Source: Neisseria sp. Marseille-Q6792 (GTDB lineage Bacteria; Pseudomonadota; Gammaproteobacteria; Burkholderiales; Neisseriaceae). Taken from it: 64,000 nt of DNA. A program made the position numbers and the translations under genes. The stretch lies in the NCBI RefSeq assembly GCF_943181435.1, contig NZ_OW969598.1:124001-188000 (forward strand). Direction: 5' to 3'. The notes under the pieces are model-generated. The model was not told where the DNA came from and ran no database searches. It was given only the letters and a program-made list of their open reading frames with translations. This document shows positions 25,231 to 36,641 of this stretch, piece by piece (the first letter of the stretch is position 1; every line of letters starts with the position of its first letter).

Positions 25231-25455
25231 CGGCATCTTTCGGCGGGCTGCGGTAATGAAGGGGCTGATTATAGCAAACGCGGGGCAGATGCCGCACATT
25301 ATGGCGTTTGTCCTTTTCCGCATCCTTTTCCGCCCGGGCGGGACGCGCCGGCGTTTGCCGGTAAATTTTCCGTTATGTCAAAAAGATAAGAGCGGTTGTG
25401 ATTTTAATGCTTGCCAAAGCATCGGGCGGAAACTATAATCCGAAACTTATCGAGT

Positions 25456-25532
25456 CGGAGTGTGGCGCAGTCTGGTAGCGCACTTGCATGGGGTGCAAGG
25501 GGTCGAAGGTTCGAATCCTTTCACTCCGACCA
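25456..25532 (+). tRNA. tRNA-Pro (anticodon GGG)
   Basis: A 77-base cloverleaf: acceptor CGGAGTG pairs with CACTCCG, the D arm is GCGC/GCGC with AGTCTGGTA, the anticodon stem CTTGC/GCAAG carries loop ATGGGGT giving anticodon GGG, and the T arm loop is TTCGAAT. The 3' CCA is encoded at 25530-25532. Confidence 0.97.
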
Positions 25533-25543
25533 AAAAATATAAG

Positions 25544-25572
25544 GCAGCCGTTTTTGAAACGGCTGCTTTTTT
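25544..25572 (+). terminator. Terminator after tRNA-Pro
   Basis: GCAGCCGTTT pairs with AAACGGCTGC around a TTG loop, followed by six T. Confidence 0.85.
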
Positions 25573-25737
25573 GTCTGTGTAAAGAGAGGTCGTTTGAAAC
25601 CGTATTTATTGTTTAAGACAGCCTCTTGGCTCAAACCCTGAGAACCGCATGCGTGCGTTCCGCACACATGCTACTTGTTGAGTTTAGGTTTTATATGGGC
25701 TATGGCTGCTAGTTGCATAGGCTGTGCTTGTTAATAC

Positions 25738-26169
25738 TTATTCGCCAGCTATTTTGGAATACATATGCTCCACGGTCTTAGGTGATAGTGGTGCTTTACA
25801 CTCGGTGCAATAATCTTTATTAAATGGAGAAATTCCTCTTGAATAAGTTAAATTATTGGCATCAATCTCAAATGATTTGCCATTAAATTTTTGAAAAGAA
25901 TGGCAATATGGACATATGCCGGCAATCGGAATATAAATAATACAAAAAAGTAATCCAACAACCCAATATATAGTAAATATAATAAAAAAAATATCTTTCT
26001 TTAAGAAATTATTGTTTGTAACAATTTCTTGGAGGGTTGCCGCACCAGATATACAGGCTATGGAAATAAAAAAAATCTTAGGAATTAACATTCTTTTTTG
26101 AAACTTTTTCGCAATATACATTGCCTGTTCTTTGTCATCTAATTTTTTCATATCTTTTACTTCTTCCAT
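25738..26169 (-). CDS. Hypothetical membrane protein with zinc-ribbon-like CxxC pairs
   Basis: A 143-residue protein (a start at 26151 is also possible). Two membrane helices (about residues 30-50 and 62-84) are followed by a soluble domain with CPYC and CTEC pairs, about 30 residues apart, which could hold one zinc. The gene is AT-rich, unlike its neighbours, and begins about 570 bases from tRNA-Pro, so recent import is plausible. The 165-base stretch at 25573-25737 contains only a GCATGCGTGCG hairpin at 25648-25673, which is not a clear terminator. Confidence 0.65.
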   Translation of the reverse strand: MEEVKDMKKLDDKEQAMYIAKKFQKRMLIPKIFFISIACISGAATLQEIVTNNNFLKKDIFFIIFTIYWVVGLLFCIIYIPIAGICPYCHSFQKFNGKSFEIDANNLTYSRGISPFNKDYCTECKAPLSPKTVEHMYSKIAGE

Positions 26170-26225
26170 TCCAAATATCCCATTTCAACATACTACCTAT
26201 TTCTACATGTACAAACTTTCTTGAA

Positions 26226-26260
26226 ATGCCGTCTGAAGAGTTTTCAGACGGCATTTTTTA
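26226..26260 (-). terminator. DUS terminator after trkH
   Basis: ATGCCGTCTGAA and TTCAGACGGCAT with a GAGTTT loop; the stem touches the trkH stop codon. AT-type pair. Confidence 0.7.
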
Positions 26261-27715
26261 TTTCTTCCAGTAAGCAGGGGTGAAGAGGATGAAGACGGTG
26301 AAGATTTCCAGCCTGCCCAAGAGCATGGCGGTAACGCAAATCCATTTCTGTATTACGTCCAAACCGGCGTAATTGCCGGCGGGCCCGACTTCGCCCAGTC
26401 CGGGGCCGGAATTGGTAATGCAGGCGATGACGGCGGTGAAGGCGGTGGTAAATTCCATACCGCTCGCCATCAGCAGGAAGCTGAAGAGGACGACGGTCAT
26501 AAAGTAGATGAAGATGAAGGACATAACGGTCAGCGCGAGGCGGTCGGGTATGGCCTTGCCGCTGATTTTGACGGTGCGGACGGCTTTGGGGTGCAGCAGC
26601 ACCATCATTTCTCGCAGGCTGAATTTGAACAGGACGAGGGCGCGTATGGTTTTGATGCCGCCGCCGGTCGAGCCGGAGCTGGCGAGGATGTTGGCGAGGA
26701 AAAACATCCACAGAGAAATTAGGAGTGGCCATTGTGCGAAGTCGGTGTTGGACAGCCCGTTTGCCAATCCAATGGAGACGAAGTTGAAGGCGGTGTAGCG
26801 CAGGGATTCGATGAAGCCGGCGTAATGGCCGGTGTGCCACAGGTACAGGGCGGCGGCAAGGATGCTGCCGGAGAGCAGCAGCAGCATTGTCCGGCATTCT
26901 TCGTCTTTCCAATAGGTTTTGAGGCTGCGGCTGTTGAGGGCGGCGAAATGGCTGGCAAAATTGATGCCGCCGAAAATAGTGAAAACGATGATGACCGCCT
27001 CGATGAGGGGGGAGTTGTAATAAGCTATGCTGGCATCGTGGGTGGAAAACCCGCCCAGCGAGAGGGTCGCCATTGCGTGACAGACGGCATCGAACCAGCT
27101 CATCCCGGCAAAATGCAGGCAGGCTGCCGCGAGGATGGTGATCAGGGTGTAGCCGAACCAGAGTTTTTTCGCCACTTGGGAAATGCGCGGCGACATTTTG
27201 CTTTCTTTGTCAATGCCGGGGATTTCGGCTTTGAATAACTGCGTGCCGCCTACGCCGAGCATAGGCAGGATGGCGACGGCAAGGACGATGATGCCCATCC
27301 CGCCCAGCCAGTTGAGCATATGCCGCCAAAAGTTGACGGAGGGGGCGAGCCCGTCGACGTGGGGGATGACGGTCGCGCCGGTGGTGGTCAGTCCCGACAT
27401 TGATTCAAAAAATGCGTCGGTAAAGCCCATATTCGGGAAATACAGGTACATCGGCATCGCCGCCATAGCGGCAAATGCCAGCCACAACATCAGGACGAGG
27501 GTGAAGCCGTCGCGCGGGCGCAGTTCGCGCCTGAACCGGAGGGTGGCGAGCCGGACGATGCACGAGCCGGAAAGGGTAACGGTCGCGGTGGTGGCGAAGG
27601 CGGTGTACGCGCCGTCCGAAAAGGCGTAGGAGAGAGCGGCGGGTATCAGCAGGATAAAGGAAAACAGCATACCCAGTCGGGAGAGGACATGGGCGATGGG
27701 CAGGATTTTGTGCAT
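26258..27715 (-). CDS. trkH: Trk-type potassium uptake membrane protein
   Basis: A 485-residue inner-membrane protein of the TrkH/KtrB superfamily. The start at 27715 (MHKILPIAHVLSRLGMLFSF) matches the family length (about 483); the frame is open far upstream but that part is not TrkH-like. Four selectivity-filter-like loops are seen, for example SGLTTTGATVI, LSLGGFSTHDAS, STGGGIKTIR and ITNSGPGLGEVGP. It carries K+ with the TrkA gate. It follows apaH by 14 bases. Confidence 0.93.
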   Translation of the reverse strand: MHKILPIAHVLSRLGMLFSFILLIPAALSYAFSDGAYTAFATTATVTLSGSCIVRLATLRFRRELRPRDGFTLVLMLWLAFAAMAAMPMYLYFPNMGFTDAFFESMSGLTTTGATVIPHVDGLAPSVNFWRHMLNWLGGMGIIVLAVAILPMLGVGGTQLFKAEIPGIDKESKMSPRISQVAKKLWFGYTLITILAAACLHFAGMSWFDAVCHAMATLSLGGFSTHDASIAYYNSPLIEAVIIVFTIFGGINFASHFAALNSRSLKTYWKDEECRTMLLLLSGSILAAALYLWHTGHYAGFIESLRYTAFNFVSIGLANGLSNTDFAQWPLLISLWMFFLANILASSGSTGGGIKTIRALVLFKFSLREMMVLLHPKAVRTVKISGKAIPDRLALTVMSFIFIYFMTVVLFSFLLMASGMEFTTAFTAVIACITNSGPGLGEVGPAGNYAGLDVIQKWICVTAMLLGRLEIFTVFILFTPAYWKK

Positions 27716-27729
27716 AGTGGGGCGGTCCG

Positions 27730-28560
27730 TTATTTTGCGAAGCTTTTCCAGTCTATGCCGTTGGCGGCTTGGACTTGGGTAATTTCTTCCGTTTCGAGAT
27801 TGACGGCGGTCAGCTGCCCGCCCCACAGCGCGCCGGTGTCCAGCGAGATGACGTTGTCGGCATTCGTGTAGCCCAGCGAGGACCAGTGTCCGAAGATGAT
27901 GGTGTGGTCGAGGTTTTGCCGGTCGGGGGCTTTGAACCACGGGCGCAGGTAAAGCGGCATTTTTTTCACTGTGGATTTGTAGTCGAAATCCAGTTCGTTT
28001 TTAAAGGTCAGGGCGCGCATCCGCGTGAAAGCGTTGACGATAAAGCGCAGGCGTGCGTAACTGTTTAAGTCCTCATCCCATGCGGTCGGTTTGTTGCCGT
28101 ACATTTTGGAGAAGAATTTGACGTATTTTTTGCTGCGCAGTTCGGCTTCGGCTTCTCCGGCGAGCGATTCGGCTTTGGCTATGCGCCATTGCGGCAGGAT
28201 GCCGGCGTGTACCATGACGCGGCCGCCGTCACGTATCAAAAGCGGTTGCGCACGCAGCCAGTCGAGCATTTTTCTGCCGTCGGGGTGTTTGAGTATGGGT
28301 TCGATTGTGTCGCTGCGTTTGGGCGCGCCTTCGCCGCAGCCGACGGCGAGCAGGTGCAGGTCGTGGTTGCCGAGGACGATTTGCACGCTGTTTTCGTGCT
28401 GGATGCAGAATTGCAGCGTTTCGAGGGATTTCGGGCCGCGGTTGACGATGTCGCCCGTCAGCCAGAGGGTATCCGTGCCGTGGTTGAAGCCGATTTTATC
28501 GAGCAGCGCGGTCAGTTCGTCGAAACAGCCTTGGATGTCGCCGATTGCGTAATGTGCCAT
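27730..28560 (-). CDS. apaH: Diadenosine tetraphosphatase
   Basis: A 276-residue metallophosphatase that splits Ap4A to two ADP. The metal-binding motifs are GDIQGCFDEL (GDxxG), GDIVNRGPKSLE and GNHDLHLL, then HAGILPQW and FGHWSSLG. The start at 28560 (MAHYAIGDIQ) is chosen by family comparison. It is upstream of trkH in what looks like a two-gene unit. Confidence 0.95.
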   Translation of the reverse strand: MAHYAIGDIQGCFDELTALLDKIGFNHGTDTLWLTGDIVNRGPKSLETLQFCIQHENSVQIVLGNHDLHLLAVGCGEGAPKRSDTIEPILKHPDGRKMLDWLRAQPLLIRDGGRVMVHAGILPQWRIAKAESLAGEAEAELRSKKYVKFFSKMYGNKPTAWDEDLNSYARLRFIVNAFTRMRALTFKNELDFDYKSTVKKMPLYLRPWFKAPDRQNLDHTIIFGHWSSLGYTNADNVISLDTGALWGGQLTAVNLETEEITQVQAANGIDWKSFAK

Positions 28561-28637
28561 TGCGGGTGTTGTGAAGTGGGAAAGTGTTGCGGTTCGGACG
28601 GCACGGTCTTGAAATATCATGCCGTCTGAACGTGGAA

Positions 28638-29027
28638 TTATGCGTTCAAAACGAGGACGGCTTCGGCTTCGACCTGCACGCCTTTGGGCAGGGAGGCAAC
28701 ACCGACGGCGGCGCGGGCGGGGAACGGCTCGGCGATAAATTCTGCCATCACTTCGTTGAAGACGGCGAAGTTGCCCAAGTCGGTCAGATAGGCGTTGAGT
28801 TTGACGATGTCGTCCAGCGAACCGCCTGCCGCTTCGGCGACGGCCTGCAGGTTTTTAAAGACCTGGCGCGCTTCGGCGCGGAAATCGCTGTTGCCGACAA
28901 CGGTCATGGTGGCGGGATCGAGGGGGATTTGACCGCTCATGTAAACGGTGTCGCCCGCGCGCACGGCTTGGCTGTATGCGCCGATGGCGGCAGGGGCTTT
29001 GTCGGTGTGAATGATGGTTTTGTCCAT
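28638..29027 (-). CDS. ridA: Reactive intermediate/imine deaminase RidA
   Basis: A 129-residue YjgF/RidA protein which hydrolyses reactive enamine/imine intermediates. The signatures [20 protein letters not shown] and [20 protein letters not shown] are present, the latter with the substrate-binding Arg. CAGGAG precedes the start by six bases. It is separated from apaH by 77 bases containing an AT-type uptake sequence. Confidence 0.95.
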   Translation of the reverse strand: MDKTIIHTDKAPAAIGAYSQAVRAGDTVYMSGQIPLDPATMTVVGNSDFRAEARQVFKNLQAVAEAAGGSLDDIVKLNAYLTDLGNFAVFNEVMAEFIAEPFPARAAVGVASLPKGVQVEAEAVLVLNA

Positions 29028-29174
29028 GATTTTCTCCTGAAACGGATGCGTGTGAAAGGGAAACGCGGTGTTGCGGATTATCGTACAAAACCGTCTGCTT
29101 GTGTAGTTTCAGACGGCATGGATGTTGAAAACAAAACCGCCGAAGGCTCGGCGGTTTGCGGAATAACACGTATA

Positions 29175-29756
29175 TTAGAATTTGACGCGCACACCGGCGG
29201 ACACTTCGTGAGAGTGTACTTTCACGTCGTCAAATTTGCCCCAGTAGTTGTAGCGGTAGCCTGCATCCAGGGCGATATTTTGATTGATGTCGTAACCGAT
29301 GCCTGTCATCACGCCCAAGCCGGTTTTGGTTTTGCGGGTTTCATAATGTTCGATGATACTGTTGTATTCCTTTGTGTCAAACGATACGTGGTTGAGGCCT
29401 ACGCGTGCGCCGACATAAGGTTTAACCGGGGAGTTTAAGTCGAAATCATAAATGGCGGAAACGCCGACGCTTTGGAATTTGGCTTTCGCGTCATAAGTGG
29501 TGGTGGAGTTGCTGAATCTGCCGCTTTCTTTGTGGGATTTGTAGTGGGTGTAGTCGGCTGCCACACGGAAATCGCCGAAATCATATCCGGCAGACAGACG
29601 CGGGCTGAAGCTTTTTGCCGTCTTGCTTTCGTCGTAAATCTTGCCTTTTACCGAAGTATGGCCGACATCGCCTTGGATATAAAATCCACGGTGTTCGTCT
29701 GCCAGTGCGACAGCGGGAAGGGAAAGGGCAACCAGTGTAGCCAGAATTTTTTTCAT
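29175..29756 (-). CDS. Opacity/NspA-like outer membrane beta-barrel protein 1
   Basis: A 193-residue protein with a signal peptide (MKKILATLVALSLPAVALA) and eight predicted beta strands ending in the outer-membrane signature VSAGVRVKF. Blocks SPRLSAGYDFGDFRVAADYT, VSAIYDFDLNSPVKPYVGAR and ALDAGYRYNYWGKFD are shared with NspA and Opa. It has no CTCTT phase-variation repeats in the signal region, so expression is not switched the way Opa is. It is tandem with a close paralogue 140 bases upstream. Confidence 0.85.
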   Translation of the reverse strand: MKKILATLVALSLPAVALADEHRGFYIQGDVGHTSVKGKIYDESKTAKSFSPRLSAGYDFGDFRVAADYTHYKSHKESGRFSNSTTTYDAKAKFQSVGVSAIYDFDLNSPVKPYVGARVGLNHVSFDTKEYNSIIEHYETRKTKTGLGVMTGIGYDINQNIALDAGYRYNYWGKFDDVKVHSHEVSAGVRVKF

Positions 29757-29896
29757 GATGTTGTTCCTCGTAGGTAAGAATTACTGATGGCCATCAGGCT
29801 CTTTGCAACTGTTGGCTGTTTGGATTGTATTGTGTTTCGTCTGTTACAACAATCACATTTTTCATTGAAATGCGTGAATACAGATGGTTTGAAAAA

Positions 29897-30475
29897 TTAG
29901 AATTTTACACGCACACCGGCGGATACTTCGTGAGTGTGTACTTTTATGCCGTCAAAATTGCCCCAGTGGTTGTAGCGGTAGCCTGCATCCAAGGCAACAT
30001 TTTGGGTAATGTCGTAGCCAACGCCTGCCAATACGCCCAAGCCGGTTTTGGTTTTACGGAATGTTTCTGTCGCATGGTAGTTCGCACGCCGGTCATCGTC
30101 GTCATAAGAAAAGCGATTGATGCCTACGCGTGCGCCGACATAAGGTTTAACCGGGGAATTTAAGTCGAAATCATAAATGGCGGAAACGCCGACGCTTTGG
30201 AGTTTGATTTTTGAGTCAAGTGTGTAAGACGGACCCTGTTCATGGTCTTTCCGAGTTTTATAGTGGGTGTAATCGGCAGCGACACGGAAATCGCCGAAAT
30301 CATATCCGGCAGACAGGCGCGGGCTGAGACCTTTGCTACTGACCTTGCCACCTTCATCGCTGGTTTTAAGGGTTGAGTGGCCAACATCGCCTTGAACGTA
30401 GAAACCACGGTTGTCATCTGCCAATGCGATAGCGGGAAGGGAAAGGGCAACTAAGGTAGCCAGAACTTTTTTCAT
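29897..30475 (-). CDS. Opacity/NspA-like outer membrane beta-barrel protein 2
   Basis: A 192-residue paralogue of the adjacent gene, with the same signal peptide pattern (MKKVLATLVALSLPAIALAD) and C-terminus VSAGVRVKF. Differences are concentrated in segments corresponding to surface loops (for example KTSDEGGKVSSKG, and DDDRRANYHATET), while strands are nearly the same. Both promoters share TTGCAAC and TTGTATTGTGTT elements, so the control region was duplicated too. It probably contributes to adhesion or serum interaction, by family analogy. Confidence 0.85.
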   Translation of the reverse strand: MKKVLATLVALSLPAIALADDNRGFYVQGDVGHSTLKTSDEGGKVSSKGLSPRLSAGYDFGDFRVAADYTHYKTRKDHEQGPSYTLDSKIKLQSVGVSAIYDFDLNSPVKPYVGARVGINRFSYDDDDRRANYHATETFRKTKTGLGVLAGVGYDITQNVALDAGYRYNHWGNFDGIKVHTHEVSAGVRVKF

Positions 30476-30675
30476 GATGTCATCCTCAATAATTGGATAG
30501 AAAATGATTAGTAGTCAAACGGCTTGCAACCGCCGACGGGCAATTGTATTGTGTTATGACGGTTTAAACAATGTTTGGATGGTTTGGCATGACTGAGGAA
30601 CCTCAATACGGCAATAAAAGGCGCGGAACGTCTTGGAGGCCGTCTGAAAACCATCTGCCGCAGCAATACAAAGGT

Positions 30676-31851
30676 TTATAAAAAGCATTGCAACAAATCG
30701 TTTAAAAACAACCGTCCCTGCTCGGTCGGGCGGAATACGGTCGGGTCGGTTTCCAGCAGGCCTTTTTGTCTTGCCGTTTCGATTTGCGCCATGATTTTGG
30801 CGGCGGGTACGCCTGTGCGTTCCTGCAACATCGCGGCGGGTACGCCGTCGGTCAGGCGCAGAGCGTTCATCATGAATTCGAACGGCAAATCTTCGGCGGC
30901 GACGGTTTTGCGTTCGACGGCTTCACTCGGTTGGCTTTGCATTAAGGCGAGGTAGTCGTTGGGATGGCGGCGGCGGACGGTGCGCTCGATGCGGTCGGGG
31001 TAGGAGATTTTGCCGTGCGCGCCCGCGCCTATGCCTAAATAATCGCCGAACTGCCAGTAGTTCAAATTGTGTCGGCACTGCATGGCGGGTTTCGCAAAAG
31101 CCGATGTTTCGTAGTGGACAAAACCCGCGCCTTCCAGCGCGCCGTGTACCGCGTCTTCGATGTCGAGGGCGGCTTCGTCTTGCGGCAAACCTTTCGGCGG
31201 CGTATGTCCGAACGGCGTGTTCGGTTCCATCGTCAGATGATACGCGCTGATGTGGGTCGCGCCCGTGGCGATGGCGGTTTGTACGTCGTCCAATGCCGTC
31301 TGAACGGTTTGGCTCGGCAGGGCGTACATCAAGTCGATATTGACTTTATCAAATAATTTCAGGGCGGTAGCTATGGCGGTTAAGGCTTCTTTGCCGTTGT
31401 GGACGCGCCCCAGCCTTGAGAGCATATCGTCGTTGAAACTCTGCACACCAATAGAAAGCCGCGTGATACCCGCATCTTTAAATCCTTGAAATTTCTCAAT
31501 TTCAAACGTGCCCGGATTGGCTTCCAAGGTAATTTCCGCTTCCGGCTGCAAGCGCAACAGCGAGCGCACGCCGCTTAACAAACGGTCAATCGATTCCGCC
31601 TGAAACAGGCTGGGCGTACCGCCGCCGAAAAAGATCGTTTCCACCGGCCTGCCCCAAATATTGGGCAATTCAAGCTGCAAGTCGGTCAGCAGCGCGTCGA
31701 TGTAGGCGGCTTCGGGCAATCCGTTTTTCAGGCTGTGGGAATTGAAGTCGCAATACGGGCATTTTTTGATGCACCACGGGATGTGGATGTAGAGCGACAG
31801 AGGCGGTAGGGCGGTGAGCCGGGTGCGGTTTGGAAAGGAAATGGTGTGCAT
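30676..31851 (-). CDS. hemW: Radical SAM heme chaperone HemW (oxygen-independent coproporphyrinogen III oxidase-like)
   Basis: A 391-residue radical SAM protein. The Fe-S motif is CIKKCPYCDF (CxxxCxxCxF) near residue 28, with GGGTPSL and SIGVQSFND typical of the HemN/HemW group. A C-terminal HemN domain is present. The start at 31851 (MHTISFPNRTRLTALPPLSL) is chosen over an upstream TTG. It lacks the N-terminal extension of true HemN, so heme delivery rather than coproporphyrinogen oxidation is likely. Confidence 0.88.
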   Translation of the reverse strand: MHTISFPNRTRLTALPPLSLYIHIPWCIKKCPYCDFNSHSLKNGLPEAAYIDALLTDLQLELPNIWGRPVETIFFGGGTPSLFQAESIDRLLSGVRSLLRLQPEAEITLEANPGTFEIEKFQGFKDAGITRLSIGVQSFNDDMLSRLGRVHNGKEALTAIATALKLFDKVNIDLMYALPSQTVQTALDDVQTAIATGATHISAYHLTMEPNTPFGHTPPKGLPQDEAALDIEDAVHGALEGAGFVHYETSAFAKPAMQCRHNLNYWQFGDYLGIGAGAHGKISYPDRIERTVRRRHPNDYLALMQSQPSEAVERKTVAAEDLPFEFMMNALRLTDGVPAAMLQERTGVPAAKIMAQIETARQKGLLETDPTVFRPTEQGRLFLNDLLQCFL

Positions 31852-31874
31852 GGTGCGGTTCGGAAAAGTGGACA

Positions 31875-31903
31875 ATGCCGTCTGAAGGCGGTTCAGACGG
31901 CAT
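31875..31903 (-). terminator. DUS inverted pair between ligA and hemW
   Basis: ATGCCGTCTGAA and TTCAGACGGCAT with a GGCGG loop, four bases past the ligA stop. There is no T tract, so termination may be weak and hemW may be reached by read-through. Confidence 0.5.
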
Positions 31904-31907
31904 AGGT

Positions 31908-34442
<2,535 letters not shown>

Positions 34443-34451
34443 TTACAGGAA

Positions 34452-34490
34452 AACAAAAGGCGGATACACCGTTGCCGATGCATCCGCCTT
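34452..34490 (-). terminator. Terminator after the zipA-like gene
   Basis: On the - strand GGCGGAT and ATCCGCC arms close a stem over a 16-base loop, then TTTTGTTTT. It contains no uptake sequence, unusual in this region. Confidence 0.75.
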
Positions 34491-34503
34491 TGAGGTTTCG
34501 GAT

Positions 34504-35790
34504 TTATGAGAACAGGCGCAATGCGGTTTTGCCGCCCGGTTCGATACCGACTTTGAGCATCTCGGACTGACGAGCCAATACATAAGTGCGTACGTCTTTG
34601 AGCCATTGGGTCGAAACTTCTTCCATTTTGTCGTTGACCAGATTCAGGTTCAACTGGCCGGACAGGCGTACCGCCAAATCCATAAACAAATCGTCGAAGG
34701 TTTTTTCGCCTGCCGGAGAGTGCGGGATATCGAGCAGCATACTGAAGCCTTTATAGGATTGGTTGTCCAAAAGGGCGTTGGTAAACGGCTCGTTGTTGAG
34801 CGCGCAGATGGAGAACATGGTCGAACCCGCCTTGTCGGTATAGTGGAATACACCATCTTCTCCGAGTGTGAATCCTACGCCCGATACGGCGGAACGCAAC
34901 TCTACGCCGCTGATGCTGGTAGGGGAAACCAAATGGATGGCGATGGTCTGGTCGACACGGGCGCAGAACGCATCCAGCGCGGAAGCCACTTCGGTAAAGG
35001 CGGCAAGGTCGGTATGCAGTGTCTGACCACCCATGCTTTGTGCGAATGCGTCCACCTGGCGGTTGAAGGCGGAGAGCTCTTCTTGCGAGGCGAGCCCGTT
35101 GCGGCTGACCGCTTGGATGCCGACGATGAAGGCTTGGTAGCGGATGCCGGGGATGGGTTCGGCGACTTGGAAATGGTCGTCCATGGTGCAACCGATGATT
35201 TGGTAGCGGTGGCGGTTGGAGAGGCGTGGCAGCGCATGAAGCTCTTTGGCTTCCGTCAGCGCGATATAGGAAATGAAATCGAAGCGTACATCAAACCAGG
35301 GTAATTCGACTTTGGACAGTTCTTTGAGCGTAATCAGCGGTTTTGCAGGTGTTTGCGGAACGGGTGCAGGGTTTGCAGCCACACGGACGGGTTGCGGGGC
35401 AGAAGGTTCGGCCGGGGATTTTGAAACGGGTTGGACGGGCGTGCCGATAATGCCGTTTTCCTCCAGGACGGTTTCGATTTCGGTTTTGAACGGGGATGCT
35501 TTTGCCTGTTTTTGTTTGGCGACGTAGACGGCATCCTGTTCTTGGAGGTTCCTCAGGGCGGGGTCTTGGGGTTTGGCCGGTTTTTTAACCTCGGTGTGCG
35601 GTTTCTGCATCATGCCCGAACTTCCGGACGGTTGGCCGTCGCGGACGTGGCTGGTTTTGCTGTTGAGCAGGGCATCTTTGTCGGAGTGTCCGAACTGGTC
35701 GCGTACTTTTTTGCGGTATTGGTTTTCCTGATACATGTTGTAGGCGACAACGGCGAGGACGACGGCTAGAAACAGTACGATGTAAATCAT
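34504..35790 (-). CDS. zipA: ZipA-like cell division protein
   Basis: A 428-residue protein with an N-terminal membrane anchor (MIYIVLFLAVVLAVVAYNMY), then a Pro/Gln/Lys-rich flexible linker (about residues 40-165) and a C-terminal ZipA FtsZ-binding domain (LVSPTSISGVELRSAVSGVG, then FSMLLDIPHSPAGEKTFDDL). ZipA tethers FtsZ to the membrane at the septum. The start at 35790 gives the usual type I-b anchor; an ATG three codons earlier exists. The neighbouring ligA is the usual zipA partner in many proteobacteria. Confidence 0.85.
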   Translation of the reverse strand: MIYIVLFLAVVLAVVAYNMYQENQYRKKVRDQFGHSDKDALLNSKTSHVRDGQPSGSSGMMQKPHTEVKKPAKPQDPALRNLQEQDAVYVAKQKQAKASPFKTEIETVLEENGIIGTPVQPVSKSPAEPSAPQPVRVAANPAPVPQTPAKPLITLKELSKVELPWFDVRFDFISYIALTEAKELHALPRLSNRHRYQIIGCTMDDHFQVAEPIPGIRYQAFIVGIQAVSRNGLASQEELSAFNRQVDAFAQSMGGQTLHTDLAAFTEVASALDAFCARVDQTIAIHLVSPTSISGVELRSAVSGVGFTLGEDGVFHYTDKAGSTMFSICALNNEPFTNALLDNQSYKGFSMLLDIPHSPAGEKTFDDLFMDLAVRLSGQLNLNLVNDKMEEVSTQWLKDVRTYVLARQSEMLKVGIEPGGKTALRLFS

Positions 35791-35985
35791 GGCAATCACT
35801 TGTTAAATTTCGGGATGCAGGATACGCAAAGTGCGGGTACTGCAGTTAAATCGGGCTTGCGTTTTCGGCATTGTGCCTGAACGGTCTGTCATAATGTTTG
35901 AATTATAACGAAAATTGAAGTGTCTGGCAGCAGTGTGTCGAAATAAAGGGGGATTTTCTGCAACACTGTATGAAATATGCGGTCT

Positions 35986-36558
35986 TCAGACGGCATTTCT
36001 GTCCACAGGAAACCCTTTCTCACGTATCCGCCGCCAGTCGAAAAAATGGCCGGGGTCGGTTTTGCGGCCGGGCGCGATGTCTTGGTGCCCTGTTACCGCC
36101 GTGATGGGGTAGCGGCGGCAGAGGGCTGCCAACAATGTTTCGAGCGAACGGTATTGTGCTTCGGCAAAAGGTTCGAAATCGCAGCCTTCCATTTCGATGC
36201 CGATAGAAAAAGCGTTGCATTTTTCCCTGCCGCCGAATGAAGATACGCCGGCATGGTATGCCATATTGTCGCAGGAAACGAATTGTACCGTTTCTCCGCC
36301 GCGTTTGATTAAGAAATGGCTGGATACGCGCAAAGTGTGTATCAATCCGAAAAACGGGTGGTCGTTCGGGTCTAGGCGGTTGGCAAAAAGCTTCTCAACC
36401 GCATCCGTGCCGTATTCGAACGGCGGCAGCGAGATATTGTGCAATACGACAAGGGAAACCTCTTCTTTGGACTCCCTTGGGCCGAAATTCGGCGACGGAA
36501 TGTGGCGTACGCTTTGCAGCCAACCATCCTGCCAGGGTGCGGTAGCGGGAGTGTCCAT
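35986..36558 (-). CDS. ampD: 1,6-anhydro-N-acetylmuramyl-L-alanine amidase AmpD
   Basis: A 190-residue cytoplasmic zinc amidase of the Amidase_2 family that trims recycled muropeptides. The zinc ligands appear in VVLHNISLPP (His), AYHAGVSSFGG (His) and TGHQDIAPGRKTDPGHFFDW (His/Asp with catalytic Lys). There is no signal peptide. It is divergent from mltG, another murein enzyme, across an 83-base gap holding both promoters (TATACT for mltG at about 36593). Confidence 0.93.
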   Translation of the reverse strand: MDTPATAPWQDGWLQSVRHIPSPNFGPRESKEEVSLVVLHNISLPPFEYGTDAVEKLFANRLDPNDHPFFGLIHTLRVSSHFLIKRGGETVQFVSCDNMAYHAGVSSFGGREKCNAFSIGIEMEGCDFEPFAEAQYRSLETLLAALCRRYPITAVTGHQDIAPGRKTDPGHFFDWRRIREKGFPVDRNAV

Positions 36559-36641
36559 GATGTCCTTTCTGTCTTATGGGGTAATTTGGGTTATACTGTC
36601 GCCGAAATTTTAAGATGTATTCCGATATTGGGAATCCTACC

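Noticed and set aside
26244..26912. Arg/His-rich frame overlapping trkH
   Set aside because: It is an out-of-frame reading of trkH; low-complexity basic composition and no start signal.
27716..27940. N-terminal extension of TrkH (75 extra codons)
   Set aside because: The extra sequence is the shadow of apaH in another frame and is not hydrophobic; family length fits the start at 27715.
29175..30475. Phase-variable opa genes
   Set aside because: No CTCTT pentamer tract lies in either signal-peptide region, and no long homopolymer is seen in the promoters.
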